Shown here: in pieces, positions 18,147-25,667 of the stretch | Position numbering within the stretch: the stretch's first letter is position 1 | Layout: each line of letters begins with the position of its first letter | NCBI GenBank assembly: GCA_025935735.1 | Contig: JAICUS010000007.1 | Coordinates: 1 to 29,155 of the forward strand | Origin: Solirubrobacteraceae bacterium | GTDB taxonomy: Bacteria > Actinomycetota > Thermoleophilia > Solirubrobacterales > Solirubrobacteraceae | Direction of reading: 5' to 3' | DNA length: 29,155 bases | Made by a program: the position numbers and the translations under genes | The notes under the pieces: generated by a model | Database searches by the model: none | What the model saw: only the letters and a program-made list of their open reading frames with translations | What the model was told of the DNA's origin: nothing

Positions 18147-19574
18147 ATGCCCGCCCGCTCCGCCGACGACGCCCTCGCCGGGTACGCCGCAGCCGAGGGC
18201 ACGTTCGACGAGGGCTTCGACGCCGCCGGGGCGCCGCGGCCCTCCGCGCGAGCGGCGCTCGACGCCGTGCTGCGCGCCGGACCGACCGAGCTGAGCGAGA
18301 AGGTGCGCGCGAGCCTCGCCCGCGGGGCGGTCACCTTCCAGTCGGTGGAGGGCGACCGGGAGTTCCTCCTGGACCCCGTGCCGCGGGTGATCACCGCCGA
18401 CGAGTGGACGCAGGTCAAGCGCGGGCTCGCCCAGCGGGTGCGGGCGCTGAACGCGTTCGTGGCCGACGCCTACGGCGACCAGGCGATCGTCGCCGACGGC
18501 GTCGTCCCGCCCTACCTCATCCGGACCGCGGAGCACTTCGAGCCGCGCATGCGGGGCATGGAGCCGCCGGGCGGCGGCTGGATCGGCGTCGCGGGGCTCG
18601 ACGTCGTCCGCGACGCCCAGGGCGCGTGGCAGGTGCTCGAGGACAACCTGCGCACGCCGAGCGGCTTCGCCTACCTGCACGCCGCGCGGGCGGCGCTGCT
18701 CGAGCACCTCGACGTGCCGCCGGACGCGCTCCCGCGGCCGCTGAGCGGGGAGATCGACCTCCTCGCCGACGCCCTGCACCTCGCCGCGCCGGAGTCCGCG
18801 CACGGCCACCGCGCGCCGCAGGCGGTGCTGCTGACCGACGGAGTGGGCAACGCCGCCTTCTGGGAGCACGGCTGGCTGGCCAGTCATCTCGACATCCCGC
18901 TCGTGCAGCCGAGCGACCTCGAGCAGCGCGAGGGCCGGCTGTGGTTCCGGCCGCCCGGCGAGCGCCGGCGGACGCTGGTGGACGTCGTCTACCGCCGCAC
19001 CGACGCCGACCGGCTCGACTCCCCCATCGGCGAGCTCCTCTATGAGCCGCTGCGGCGCGGGACGCTCGGGCTGGTCAACCAGTTCGGCACCGGCGTGGCC
19101 GACGACAAGCTCACCCACGCCTACGCCGGCGACATCATCCGCTACTACCTCGGCGAGGAACCGGAGCTGCCGTCGGTGCCCACCTATGACCTCGCGCAAC
19201 CCGACCAGCTCGCCGCGGCGCTCGACCAGCTGGACGAGCTGGTGATCAAGCCCCGGGCCGGCCACGGCGGGATCGGGGTGCTGATCGCCGCCCACGCCGA
19301 TGCCGCGGACCTCGCCCGCGCCCGCGAGGCCATCCGGGCCGAGCCCGGCGCCTGGATCGCCCAACGGCTGGTGATGCTCTCGACGCATCCGACCCTCGTC
19401 GACGGCCGGCTCGCGCCGCGGCACATCGACCTGCGCCCGTTCGTGTTCCTCGGCGAGGACGCCAACCCGCGCGTGCTCCCCGGCGGCCTGACGCGCTTCG
19501 CCCGCGACGCCGGAGCGCTCGTCGTGAACTCCTCGCAGAACGGCGGCGTGAAGGACACCTGGATCCTCCCCTGA
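18147..19574 (+). CDS. Circularly permuted ATP-grasp type 2 protein
   Basis: This 475-residue protein belongs to the DUF404/DUF407 family of circularly permuted ATP-grasp proteins, thought to ligate a carboxylate to an amine; the substrate is unknown. Family signatures are present in order: [20 protein letters not shown] (121-140), [20 protein letters not shown] (150-169) leading to [47 protein letters not shown] (366-378) and the C-terminal [12 protein letters not shown] (461-472). ATG 18147 is used; GTG 18129 in frame is possible. In other bacteria the gene is typically followed by alpha-E (DUF403) and transglutaminase-like genes, but here the next gene is bioY. The divergent neighbour is thiD. 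Confidence 0.9.
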   Translation: MPARSADDALAGYAAAEGTFDEGFDAAGAPRPSARAALDAVLRAGPTELSEKVRASLARGAVTFQSVEGDREFLLDPVPRVITADEWTQVKRGLAQRVRALNAFVADAYGDQAIVADGVVPPYLIRTAEHFEPRMRGMEPPGGGWIGVAGLDVVRDAQGAWQVLEDNLRTPSGFAYLHAARAALLEHLDVPPDALPRPLSGEIDLLADALHLAAPESAHGHRAPQAVLLTDGVGNAAFWEHGWLASHLDIPLVQPSDLEQREGRLWFRPPGERRRTLVDVVYRRTDADRLDSPIGELLYEPLRRGTLGLVNQFGTGVADDKLTHAYAGDIIRYYLGEEPELPSVPTYDLAQPDQLAAALDQLDELVIKPRAGHGGIGVLIAAHADAADLARAREAIRAEPGAWIAQRLVMLSTHPTLVDGRLAPRHIDLRPFVFLGEDANPRVLPGGLTRFARDAGALVVNSSQNGGVKDTWILP

Positions 19575-19607
19575 CCGCGTAGTGGCGCCGCCGCCGCCCG
19601 CGGTTCT

Positions 19608-19623
19608 GGCGCGCAGGCGCGCC
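19608..19623 (+). terminator. Small hairpin between the ATP-grasp gene and bioY
   Basis: GGCGCG and CGCGCC form a perfect 6-bp stem with a 4-nt loop, 34 bp after the ATP-grasp stop. It lies before the bioY ribosome-binding site, and TAGGGT at 19635-19640 could be a bioY -10 element. It may be a weak terminator or attenuator. There is no T-run, and no known biotin operator is seen. Confidence 0.3.
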
Positions 19624-19670
19624 GCCGCCGGCCATAGGGTCCCGCGCTCCGTTCGACCAAGGAGCCTCCG

Positions 19671-20270
19671 ATGCCCGCTGCCGCGGCTGTCCCCCGTCCC
19701 CTCGTGCTGGCCGACGTTGTTCCGGGCGCGCGCGTCCGCGACGCCGTCCTCGTCGTCGCCGGCACCGCGCTGACCGCCGCGCTCGCCCAGATCGCGTTCT
19801 CGATACCACCATCGCCGGTGCCGGTGACCGGGCAGACGCTGGCCGTCGGACTCGTCGGCGCGACGCTCGGCGCGCGCCGCGGCGGGCTGGCGCTCGCGCT
19901 GTACCTCGCCGCCGGCCTCGCGCTGCCCGTCTACGCCGACGGCGCGCACGGCTGGGACGTCGTCTGGAGCGCCAGCGGCGGCTACCTGATCGGCTTCATC
20001 GTCGCCGCCTGGGCGATCGGCCGCCTCGCCGAGCACGGCGCCGACCGCCGCGTGCGGCAGGCGTTCCTGGCCTTCGTCGTCGGGCAGCTGATCATCTTCG
20101 CGTTCGGGCTGGCGGGCCTGAAGATCGCCGTCGGCGAGTCGTGGGGCTGGACGATCCACAACGGCTTCACGATCTTCATCGTGGGCGGGATCATCAAGGC
20201 GGCCGTCGGCGCCGTCGTGCTGCCGTCGGCCTGGCAGCTCGCGCGCCGCTGGGAGAACGGACAGGCGTGA
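19671..20270 (+). CDS. bioY: Biotin transporter substrate-binding subunit BioY
   Basis: BioY is the S-component of the ECF biotin importer and binds biotin in the membrane. This 199-residue protein has five or six hydrophobic segments: about 25-45, 52-68, 72-92, 100-120, 130-152 and 165-190. The family stretches are VPVTGQTLAVGLVGATLGARRGGLALALYLAAG and YLIGFIVAAWAIG (100-118 region), plus NGFTIFIVGGIIKAAVGAVVLP near the end. ATG 19671 follows AAGGAG at 7 nt, one of the best ribosome-binding sites in the window. No bioM/bioN (ATPase and T-component) or birA are nearby, so it must share an ECF module or work alone. It converges on dprA with 17 bp between stops. Confidence 0.93.
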   Translation: MPAAAAVPRPLVLADVVPGARVRDAVLVVAGTALTAALAQIAFSIPPSPVPVTGQTLAVGLVGATLGARRGGLALALYLAAGLALPVYADGAHGWDVVWSASGGYLIGFIVAAWAIGRLAEHGADRRVRQAFLAFVVGQLIIFAFGLAGLKIAVGESWGWTIHNGFTIFIVGGIIKAAVGAVVLPSAWQLARRWENGQA

Positions 20271-20287
20271 CGCGCTGATCAACGGCG

Positions 20288-21364
20288 TCATGCCGCGCGC
20301 TCCCAGCGGCCGGCGAAGCCGCGGCGGATGAGGCCGAGGCGCTCGAGCTCGCCCAGCCCCGCGAGCGCCGCGCGCGCCTCGGCCGGCTCGCTGACCAGCT
20401 CGCCCAGCGAGCCGCGGCCCTCCTCGACCGCGGCGAGCAGCGCCGCGAGCGGCGGGGCGAGCGCCACCGTCGCCCGGCGGTCCGGCTCGGCGTAGCTGCG
20501 GCCCGTCTCGGCGGCGAGGAGCTCGAGGACGTCGGCCGCGTCGCGGACCAGCGGCGCGCCGGACTGGATGAGGGCGTGCGTGCCGGCCGACAGGCGGCTG
20601 GTCACCTGGCCCGGCACGGCCGCCACGACGCGCCCGAGCTCCGCCGCGAAGTCCGCGGTGGTGAGCGACCCGGAGCGCTCGGTGGCCTGGACGACCACGG
20701 TCGCGGCGCCGAGCGCCGCGATCAGCCGGTTGCGGGCCACGAAGCACCAGCGGTGCGCCTCCGCGCCCGGTGGCATCTCGGACACGACGGCGCCGCGCGC
20801 GGCGACCGCGGCGTGCAGCCGGCCGCCGGCGACGGGGTACGGGACGTGCGCGCTGCCGGCGAGCACGCCGATCGTCAGGCTCGGAGCCGCCAGCGCGCCC
20901 GCGTGGGCGGCCGAGTCGATGCCCAGCGCGAGGCCGGAGACGACGGGCACGCCCGCGGCGGACAGACCGCGGCCCAGCGCCCTGGCCACCTCGAGACCGT
21001 AGTCCGAGGCCCGGCGCGCGCCCACGACGGCCACGCCGTCCGGCGCCCGCAGCGCCTCCGGGTCGCCGAGCACGTGCAGCACAGCCGGCGGGTCCGCGAG
21101 GTCGCGCACCCGCTCGGGGTACTCGGCCCGGCAGCGGCAGACGGTCGTCAGCCCGGCCGCGGCGGCCGCCGCCCGCGCCGCCGGCGCGTCGAAGCGGGCA
21201 TACCGGCGCCGCGCGTCCGTGCCCCCGGCAAGCTCGAGCAGCTCCGCGTCCGGCAGCGCGAGCACGCGCGCGGGCGCCGAGCGCCGCTTGAACTCCACCT
21301 GGAGCCGGCCGGCGAGCGCCGCGATCAGCGCCGCCCGGCGCAGGCAGTCGTCGCAGGCGGTCAT
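20288..21364 (-). CDS. dprA: DNA-processing protein DprA/Smf
   Basis: DprA binds incoming single-stranded DNA in transformation and loads RecA. This 358-residue protein has an N-terminal SAM-like portion (1-90). The Rossmann domain shows GVAVVGARRASDYG (110-123), SGLALGIDSAAHAGAL (143-158), VVSEMPPG (193-200), FVARNRLIAALGAATVVVQA (208-227) and SGSLTTADFA (231-240). A DprA-type winged helix lies at about 305-350 (LGELERLGLIRRG). The usual LGCG-D-xYP stretch reads LAGSAHVPYP. ATG 21364 overlaps the comM stop as ATGA, so translation is coupled. It is the last gene of the yraN-comM-dprA operon. No competence pilus genes are in the window. Confidence 0.93.
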   Translation of the reverse strand: MTACDDCLRRAALIAALAGRLQVEFKRRSAPARVLALPDAELLELAGGTDARRRYARFDAPAARAAAAAAGLTTVCRCRAEYPERVRDLADPPAVLHVLGDPEALRAPDGVAVVGARRASDYGLEVARALGRGLSAAGVPVVSGLALGIDSAAHAGALAAPSLTIGVLAGSAHVPYPVAGGRLHAAVAARGAVVSEMPPGAEAHRWCFVARNRLIAALGAATVVVQATERSGSLTTADFAAELGRVVAAVPGQVTSRLSAGTHALIQSGAPLVRDAADVLELLAAETGRSYAEPDRRATVALAPPLAALLAAVEEGRGSLGELVSEPAEARAALAGLGELERLGLIRRGFAGRWERAA

Positions 21365-22875
21365 GCGGCCTCCGCCAGCCATGGGCCGTCGTCGAGGCGC
21401 AGGCTCGCCGCCACGTCGATGTGCTCCGGCCCGACGACGCCGGACTCGTCGAGGTCGGCGACCGTCCGGGCGACGCGGAGGATGCGGGTGTGGCCGCGGG
21501 CGGACAGCGTGTGGCGGTCGTAGAGCTCGGCGAGCAGCCGCAGGGCGCTCGGGGTGACCTGGCCGAGCTCGCGGATCTGCCGCGAGGTGAGCTGGGCGTT
21601 GCAGGTCTCGGGCTGGCCGGCCAGGCGGGCGAGCTGGCGCTCGCGGGCGGCGACCACGCGGGCGGCCACGTCGGCGGAATGTGGCGCGACCTGCTTGCGC
21701 AGCGCCTCGGCGCGGGGCCGCTCGACGCGCAGGAAGATGTCGATGCGGTCCAGCAGCGGGCCCGACAGGCGGCGGCGGTAGCGCGCGAGGTCGGCGGGCG
21801 AGCACGTGCAACGGCTGCCCTCGACGCCGCAGGGGCAGGGGTTCGACGCGGCGACGAGCATGAAGCGCGTCGGGAACGCCATGACCTGCTGGCCGCGGAC
21901 GATCGTCACATGCCCGTCCTCCAGCGGCTGGCGCAGCGCCTCGAGGCTCGGCCGGGCGAACTCGCTCAGCTCGTCGAGGAAGAGCACGCCGCGGTGGGCC
22001 AGCGTCGCCTCGCCCGGCTGCGGCGGGCTGGAGCCGCCGACGAGCCCCGCCGCCGAGATCGTGTGATGCGGCGCGCGGAACGGCCGGATGGTGGCCAGGC
22101 CGGCGCCACCGCGCAGCCCGGCGACCGACTGGATGCGGGTCACCTCGAGCGCCTCCCCGGGCGACAGCGGCGGCATCACCGACGGCAGCCGCCGGGCGAG
22201 CATGGTCTTGCCGGTGCCGGGCGGCCCCTGCAGGAACAGGTTGTGGCCGCCGGCGGCCGCGACCTCCAGGCCCGCGACGAGCCCGTTGTGGCCGCGGACG
22301 TCGGACAGATCGGCCATGTCGTCCGCGAGCTCGGGCTCCGGGTCGGGCAGCGGCGGCGGCGTAGCCTCGCCGCGCAAGGTGGCGACCAGTTGGCTCAGCG
22401 ACTCGATCCCCACGACCTCCAGGTCGGGTACGAGCGCCGCCTCGCGCGCACGGCTCAGCGGGAGGACGAGGCGGCGCAGGCCGTGCGCGCGGGCGCCCTC
22501 GGCCACCGCGAGCGCGCCGCGGACCGGCCGGACCTCGCCCGTCAGCGACAGCTCGCCCACGACCGCGCACGCCTCGACGGAGGCCGCGTCGAGCTGCCCG
22601 GACGAGATCAGCAGCGCGACGGCCAGCGGAAGGTCGAACGCCGGGCCGACCTTGCGCAGGTAGGCCGGCGCGAGGTTCACGGTGATCCGCTTGAGCGGGA
22701 ACTCGTAGCCCGAGTTGACCATCGCGGCCCGCACGCGCTCGCGCGCCTCCCGCACGGCCTTGTCGGCCAGCCCGACCACGGTGAACGCCGGCAGCCCCAG
22801 CCGGATGTCGGCCTCCACCCAGACCCGGCGGGCGTCGACGCCGTCGACGGCGAAGGTGGTGACCCGGGAAAGCAT
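21361..22875 (-). CDS. comM: Magnesium chelatase-like AAA+ protein ComM/YifB
   Basis: ComM is a hexameric AAA+ helicase that promotes branch migration during natural transformation. This 504-residue protein has normal length. The N-terminal ChlI-like (Lon-S5 fold) domain (1-165) has LPAFTVVGLADKAVREARERV and LAPAYLRKVGPAFDLPLA. The AAA+ core has the Walker A GPPGTGKT (217-224), FRAPHHTISAAGLVGG and Walker B VLFLDELSEF (297-306). A CPCG...CTC cysteine set (C347, C349, C356, C358) and the arginine-rich sensor region LSGPLLDRIDI follow. The C-terminal Mg-chelatase lid ends with SARGHTRILRVARTVADL. The start ATG shares a base with the yraN stop (TGATG), and its own stop overlaps dprA's start, so all three genes are coupled. 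Confidence 0.95.
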   Translation of the reverse strand: MLSRVTTFAVDGVDARRVWVEADIRLGLPAFTVVGLADKAVREARERVRAAMVNSGYEFPLKRITVNLAPAYLRKVGPAFDLPLAVALLISSGQLDAASVEACAVVGELSLTGEVRPVRGALAVAEGARAHGLRRLVLPLSRAREAALVPDLEVVGIESLSQLVATLRGEATPPPLPDPEPELADDMADLSDVRGHNGLVAGLEVAAAGGHNLFLQGPPGTGKTMLARRLPSVMPPLSPGEALEVTRIQSVAGLRGGAGLATIRPFRAPHHTISAAGLVGGSSPPQPGEATLAHRGVLFLDELSEFARPSLEALRQPLEDGHVTIVRGQQVMAFPTRFMLVAASNPCPCGVEGSRCTCSPADLARYRRRLSGPLLDRIDIFLRVERPRAEALRKQVAPHSADVAARVVAARERQLARLAGQPETCNAQLTSRQIRELGQVTPSALRLLAELYDRHTLSARGHTRILRVARTVADLDESGVVGPEHIDVAASLRLDDGPWLAEAA

Positions 22876-23240
22876 CAGAACGCCGCCTCCAGGTGCGCGA
22901 GCTTGACCAGGTCGCCGGTGGCGTCCACGACCACCCCGACGCCGTCGAAGCGCAGGCGCGCGCCGAACGGGCGGTCGGTGGTCTCCGACAGCCAGGCCAG
23001 CGCCATCCGGCGGACCTGGGCGCGCTTGCGGTCGTGCAGGGCGAGGAACGGCTCGCCCGAGCCGTCCAGCCGCGTCTTGACCTCGGCGAAGACGAGCGTC
23101 GTGCCGTCGAACGCCACCAGGTCGAGCTCGCCGAAGCGCGTGCGGTGGTTGCGCGCGAGGATCTCGAAGCCGAGCGCCTCGAAGTGCCGCACGGCGAACT
23201 CCTCCCCCTGCCGGCCTCGGGTGTGGCGGACGTCGGTCAT
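22875..23240 (-). CDS. YraN family (UPF0102) nuclease-fold protein
   Basis: This 121-residue protein belongs to a conserved family with a Holliday-resolvase-like endonuclease fold and unproven function. The motif residues are visible: E14, then FGELDLV (D40) and VFAEVKTR (E53, K55), a PD-(D/E)xK-type active site. The start is RHTRGRQGEEFAVRHFEALGF, the family's usual first helix. ATG 23240 is used. Its stop overlaps comM's start by one base. Position beside comM and dprA suggests DNA handling. The 121-bp gap upstream holds the operon promoter and includes an AT-richer stretch at 23280-23320 with two near-identical 11-mers, GAATCTGTGCC and AATTCTGTGCC. Confidence 0.92.
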   Translation of the reverse strand: MTDVRHTRGRQGEEFAVRHFEALGFEILARNHRTRFGELDLVAFDGTTLVFAEVKTRLDGSGEPFLALHDRKRAQVRRMALAWLSETTDRPFGARLRFDGVGVVVDATGDLVKLAHLEAAF

Positions 23241-23361
23241 CGGCGCCGCACGCTATGGCGCGGCGGCGAACGGATCAGCACGCGTTTGTCACGAATCTGT
23301 GCCAATTCTGTGCCGACTTTGCGCAGGCGCCGCGAAGCGGCGGCGGGGGCGCAGCCCGGCT
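23241..23361 (-). promoter_or_regulatory. Probable promoter region of the yraN-comM-dprA operon
   Basis: This gap upstream of yraN is the natural place for the operon promoter. It contains one of the lowest-GC stretches in the window (about 23283-23317). On the minus strand it reads AGAATTGGCACAGATTCG, with a possible -35-like TTGGCA but no clear -10 at the right distance. Two near-identical 11-mers follow each other at 23298-23318 and could be a regulator site. The assignment is positional. Confidence 0.3.
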
Positions 23362-24273
23362 TCAGGCGCCCCAGACGGCCGGCCGCGAGCCCAGGCCGCG
23401 CAGATAGTCCCGGACCGCCGTGACCCGCGGGTGTGCCGGGCGCTCGCGCGCGAGCACGTACTCGGCCCAGCCGACGGCGTTGTCGCCGTTGAAGTCGCTG
23501 CGCCGCTCGACGTCGGCGCCCGCCGCGACGAGCAGCCGCACGCTCTCGAGCGCGCCGAAGGCGGCGGCCAGGTGCAGCGCGCCGCAGCCCTGGTAGGGCC
23601 CGGCGTCCGGGTCGGCGCCGTGCGCGAGCAGCCAGGCGACGGCGGCCGGACGCTCGTTCTGGGCCGCGTGCACGAGCGCCTCGTCGAGCACGTCCTGGGC
23701 CGCGTCGCACGCCGGGAGCCGTTGCAGCCAGCCGACGTCCGCGGGGTTCGGGCGGTGCGCGAACGCGTCCGGGGTCAGTCCGCCGCGGCCGTCGAGGAAG
23801 CGCTCGAGGCGGTCGACTCGCCCGGCGCCGGCGGCGATCCACGGCGCGTCGGGCACGAGCGCGACCGCGGCCAACACGTCGGCCGCCGCCCGGGACCCGT
23901 GGTAGATCGCGCTCTCGAGCGGCGTGATCCCGTAGATCCCGCGCTCATCCACTCGCGCGCCGGCCGCGAGCAGGATCTGCACCAGCTCGACCCGGTCGAA
24001 GCACGCCGCGAGGTTCAGCGGCCCGTCGAGCTCGCTGCCGCGCTCGATGAGCAGGTCGACGCACGCCCGGTCGACGCCCAGCGCGTGGCCCAGCGACTCG
24101 CCGAGCTCGTCCGGCTGGGCGACGGCGCCGAGCAGGGAGCCGCCGGCGCCCGCCTCGGCGCCCACCAGCTCCGGTGAAGCGTCGAGCAGCCGCTCCAGCG
24201 CCGTCACGTCGCCCGCCCGGATCGCCGCGAGCGCCGCCGCGACCGGCTCGGGGTGCTCGCGGGCGCGCTGCAT
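23362..24273 (-). CDS. Ankyrin-repeat protein
   Basis: This 303-residue protein contains four or more recognisable ankyrin units: LNLAACFDRVELVQILLAAGARVDE (about 86-110), YGITPLESAIYHGSRAAADVLA (about 114-135), LVHAAQNERPAAVAWLLAHGADPDA (about 200-224) and GALHLAAAFGALESVRLLVAAGADVERR (about 231-258). Two degenerate repeats lie at about 12-35 and 65-85. No signal peptide or membrane helix is seen, so it should be a cytoplasmic binding protein. ATG 24273 (MQRAREHPEPVAAALAAI) is the plausible start. It is alone on its strand and divergent from the 24666 gene across a 392-bp gap. A partner cannot be named from sequence. It lies 121 bp from yraN but has no obvious link to competence. Confidence 0.88.
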   Translation of the reverse strand: MQRAREHPEPVAAALAAIRAGDVTALERLLDASPELVGAEAGAGGSLLGAVAQPDELGESLGHALGVDRACVDLLIERGSELDGPLNLAACFDRVELVQILLAAGARVDERGIYGITPLESAIYHGSRAAADVLAAVALVPDAPWIAAGAGRVDRLERFLDGRGGLTPDAFAHRPNPADVGWLQRLPACDAAQDVLDEALVHAAQNERPAAVAWLLAHGADPDAGPYQGCGALHLAAAFGALESVRLLVAAGADVERRSDFNGDNAVGWAEYVLARERPAHPRVTAVRDYLRGLGSRPAVWGA

Positions 24274-24665
24274 CGCGACCCCGGACGCTAGCGCGCGACA
24301 GGGGCTGTGTGGGGCGGCCGGCCGCCCGATCTGTGGCGCCGCCTGCCGGGGCCGGCGAACGGCCGGCTGGGGAGGGGAGGTCGGCCTTGGGTCCGGTGCG
24401 AGGGTCGGGTGTGCGCGAGATTCCGTCGTCGCCGGGCGAATCGATCACCTGCGACCACACTCGGCTTTGCTCAGCGATCCCGGTGTAAAGTGTGTCAGCC
24501 CACACGCGCCAAACCTGACACGCGCTGCCGCGGGCGCGACCGAGGCGATCATCCGCGCGCGGCGGCCAGGGCTCCTGCTCCCCTACCCCGCAAGCCGTAA
24601 CCGTCGGCGCCACGAGGCGTCGGCCGCAAGCGAATCCGTCCGGCCGACGTGACATCGTCCCCCGT
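24274..24665. promoter_or_regulatory. Divergent intergenic region (392 bp) with palindromes and an inverted repeat
   Basis: This is the largest gap in the window; no gene, tRNA or rRNA is seen. It holds a perfect 16-bp palindrome (GGGCGGCCGGCCGCCC, 24312-24327), a GCCGGC-GAACG-GCCGGC hairpin (24351-24367) and an inverted repeat GTGTCAG/CTGACAC (24492-24498 and 24515-24521, 16 nt apart). TAAAGT at 24486-24491 could be a plus-strand -10 element but has no good -35. The gap must contain promoters for the ankyrin gene (minus) and the oxidase-like gene (plus). The GTGTCAG pair is the better operator candidate. Confidence 0.45.
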
Positions 24666-25130
24666 ATGGTGAGCTGGGCGGATTTTGCACGTGAGCGGCC
24701 CGACCTCGCGAGCCGCGGCCAAAAGCTCCTCGAGGCGACCGGGCTGTGCATGCTCGGCACGCTGCGGGCCAACGGCTATCCGCGCATCAGCCCGGTGGAG
24801 CCGCTGCTGCACGACGGGCAGCTCTATCTCGGGATGATGTGGCAGTCGCGCAAGGCGCGCGACCTGCTGCGCGACCCGCGCTGCGTGGTCCACAACGCGC
24901 ACGCCGACAAGAAGGGAACCGACGGCGACTTCAAGCTCTACGGGGTCGCGCGCGACGTGCAGGACGCGGACGAGCGGGAGGGCTACTGCCGGGCGTTGGA
25001 GGCGAAGATCGGCTGGCGGCCCGACAACGACGAGTTCCACCTGTTCAAGGTCGACGTCACCGAGGTCGGTTGGTTCCGGGTGGTCGATCAGGCTCACGAG
25101 ACGGAGGCGTGGCGGCCGGGATCACCGTGA
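24666..25130 (+). CDS. Pyridoxamine 5'-phosphate oxidase-like split-barrel protein
   Basis: This 154-residue protein has the FMN/F420/heme-binding split beta-barrel pattern of the PNPOx-like superfamily. The segments are GLCMLGTLRANGYPRISPVEPLL, then LYLGMMWQSRKARDLLRDPRC and VVHNA, then FKLYGVARDVQ and FHLFKVDVTEVGWFRV. The cofactor and substrate cannot be told; in actinobacteria many such proteins use F420 or bind heme. ATG 24666 is the natural start because LASRGQKLLEATGLCM is the first core helix and strand. It stands alone on the plus strand, and its last 74 bp overlap the 3' end of the converging nucleotidyltransferase gene. Regulation probably lies in the 392-bp gap upstream. Confidence 0.82.
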   Translation: MVSWADFARERPDLASRGQKLLEATGLCMLGTLRANGYPRISPVEPLLHDGQLYLGMMWQSRKARDLLRDPRCVVHNAHADKKGTDGDFKLYGVARDVQDADEREGYCRALEAKIGWRPDNDEFHLFKVDVTEVGWFRVVDQAHETEAWRPGSP

Positions 25131-25629
25131 CCCGCGGCCAGCGCTCGGCGATCCGCTTGGACGCCAGCCGCTCCTCGTAGACCGCGACCGGCGCCCGGAC
25201 CGGGTTGTGCCGGAGCACCAGGCCGAGCAGGTCATCCAGGCCGTGCGGCGCGACGACGGTCAGCCGGTCCGCGCCGTCGAGGTGCAGCCCGACGCACGTG
25301 GCGGTCTCCGGGAACGTGGCCACCGCGTCGGCGGTGCGGCGGAACGGCTCGACCTCCAAGCCGAACCGGCGCGGGTACCACAGGTGCACCGCCGCCTGGT
25401 TCTTCGCCTCCCACGGGAGCTCGGGCGCGACCGCACGCAGCGCGCGCTCCACCGCGTCGTCGCGCGCCGGCGAGAGGTCCGCGGCGTCGAAGAAGCCGAG
25501 GTCGACGTCGGCGAGCGGCGTCGGGGACGCGAAGCCGTGGAGGAAGTCCCAGACCGCGGTCCGCACGGCGCCGGCGGAGATCAGCCAGTCCGGGGCGTCC
25601 ACCGCGCGGGCGGCGCGCAGCGCCCGCAT
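25057..25629 (-). CDS. Nucleotidyltransferase-fold protein, DUF925 (NTP_transf_6) family
   Basis: This protein of about 190 residues matches the DUF925 family: DWLISAGAVRTAVWD (14-28), LHGFASPTPLADVDLGFFD (30-48, with the D41-x-D43 pair), PWEAKNQAAVHLWYP (72-86), FPETATCVGLHLDG and APHGLDDLLGLVLRHNPV. The family has the pol-beta fold but its substrate is unknown. ATG 25629 is the conservative start. The family core seems to begin about 10 residues earlier (SDLESIVRSTPWLMRAL), which would need a CTG at 25671 that overlaps the rnhB stop as CTGA. It is the last gene of the rpsP-to-rnhB cluster on this strand. Its C-terminus overlaps the oxidase-like gene by 74 bp. Confidence 0.85.
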   Translation of the reverse strand: MRALRAARAVDAPDWLISAGAVRTAVWDFLHGFASPTPLADVDLGFFDAADLSPARDDAVERALRAVAPELPWEAKNQAAVHLWYPRRFGLEVEPFRRTADAVATFPETATCVGLHLDGADRLTVVAPHGLDDLLGLVLRHNPVRAPVAVYEERLASKRIAERWPRVTVIPAATPPSREPDRPPGTNRPR

Positions 25630-25667
25630 GAGCCAGGGCGTGGAGCGGACGATCGACTCGAGGTCGC

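Noticed and set aside
19575..19670. BirA or BioR operator before bioY
   Set aside because: No recognisable half-sites were found; only a small hairpin and a possible -10 element are visible.
24540..24640. Possible tRNA in the long intergenic gap
   Set aside because: No four-arm fold with a T-loop GTTCRANNC pattern could be formed, so it is left as ordinary intergenic DNA.
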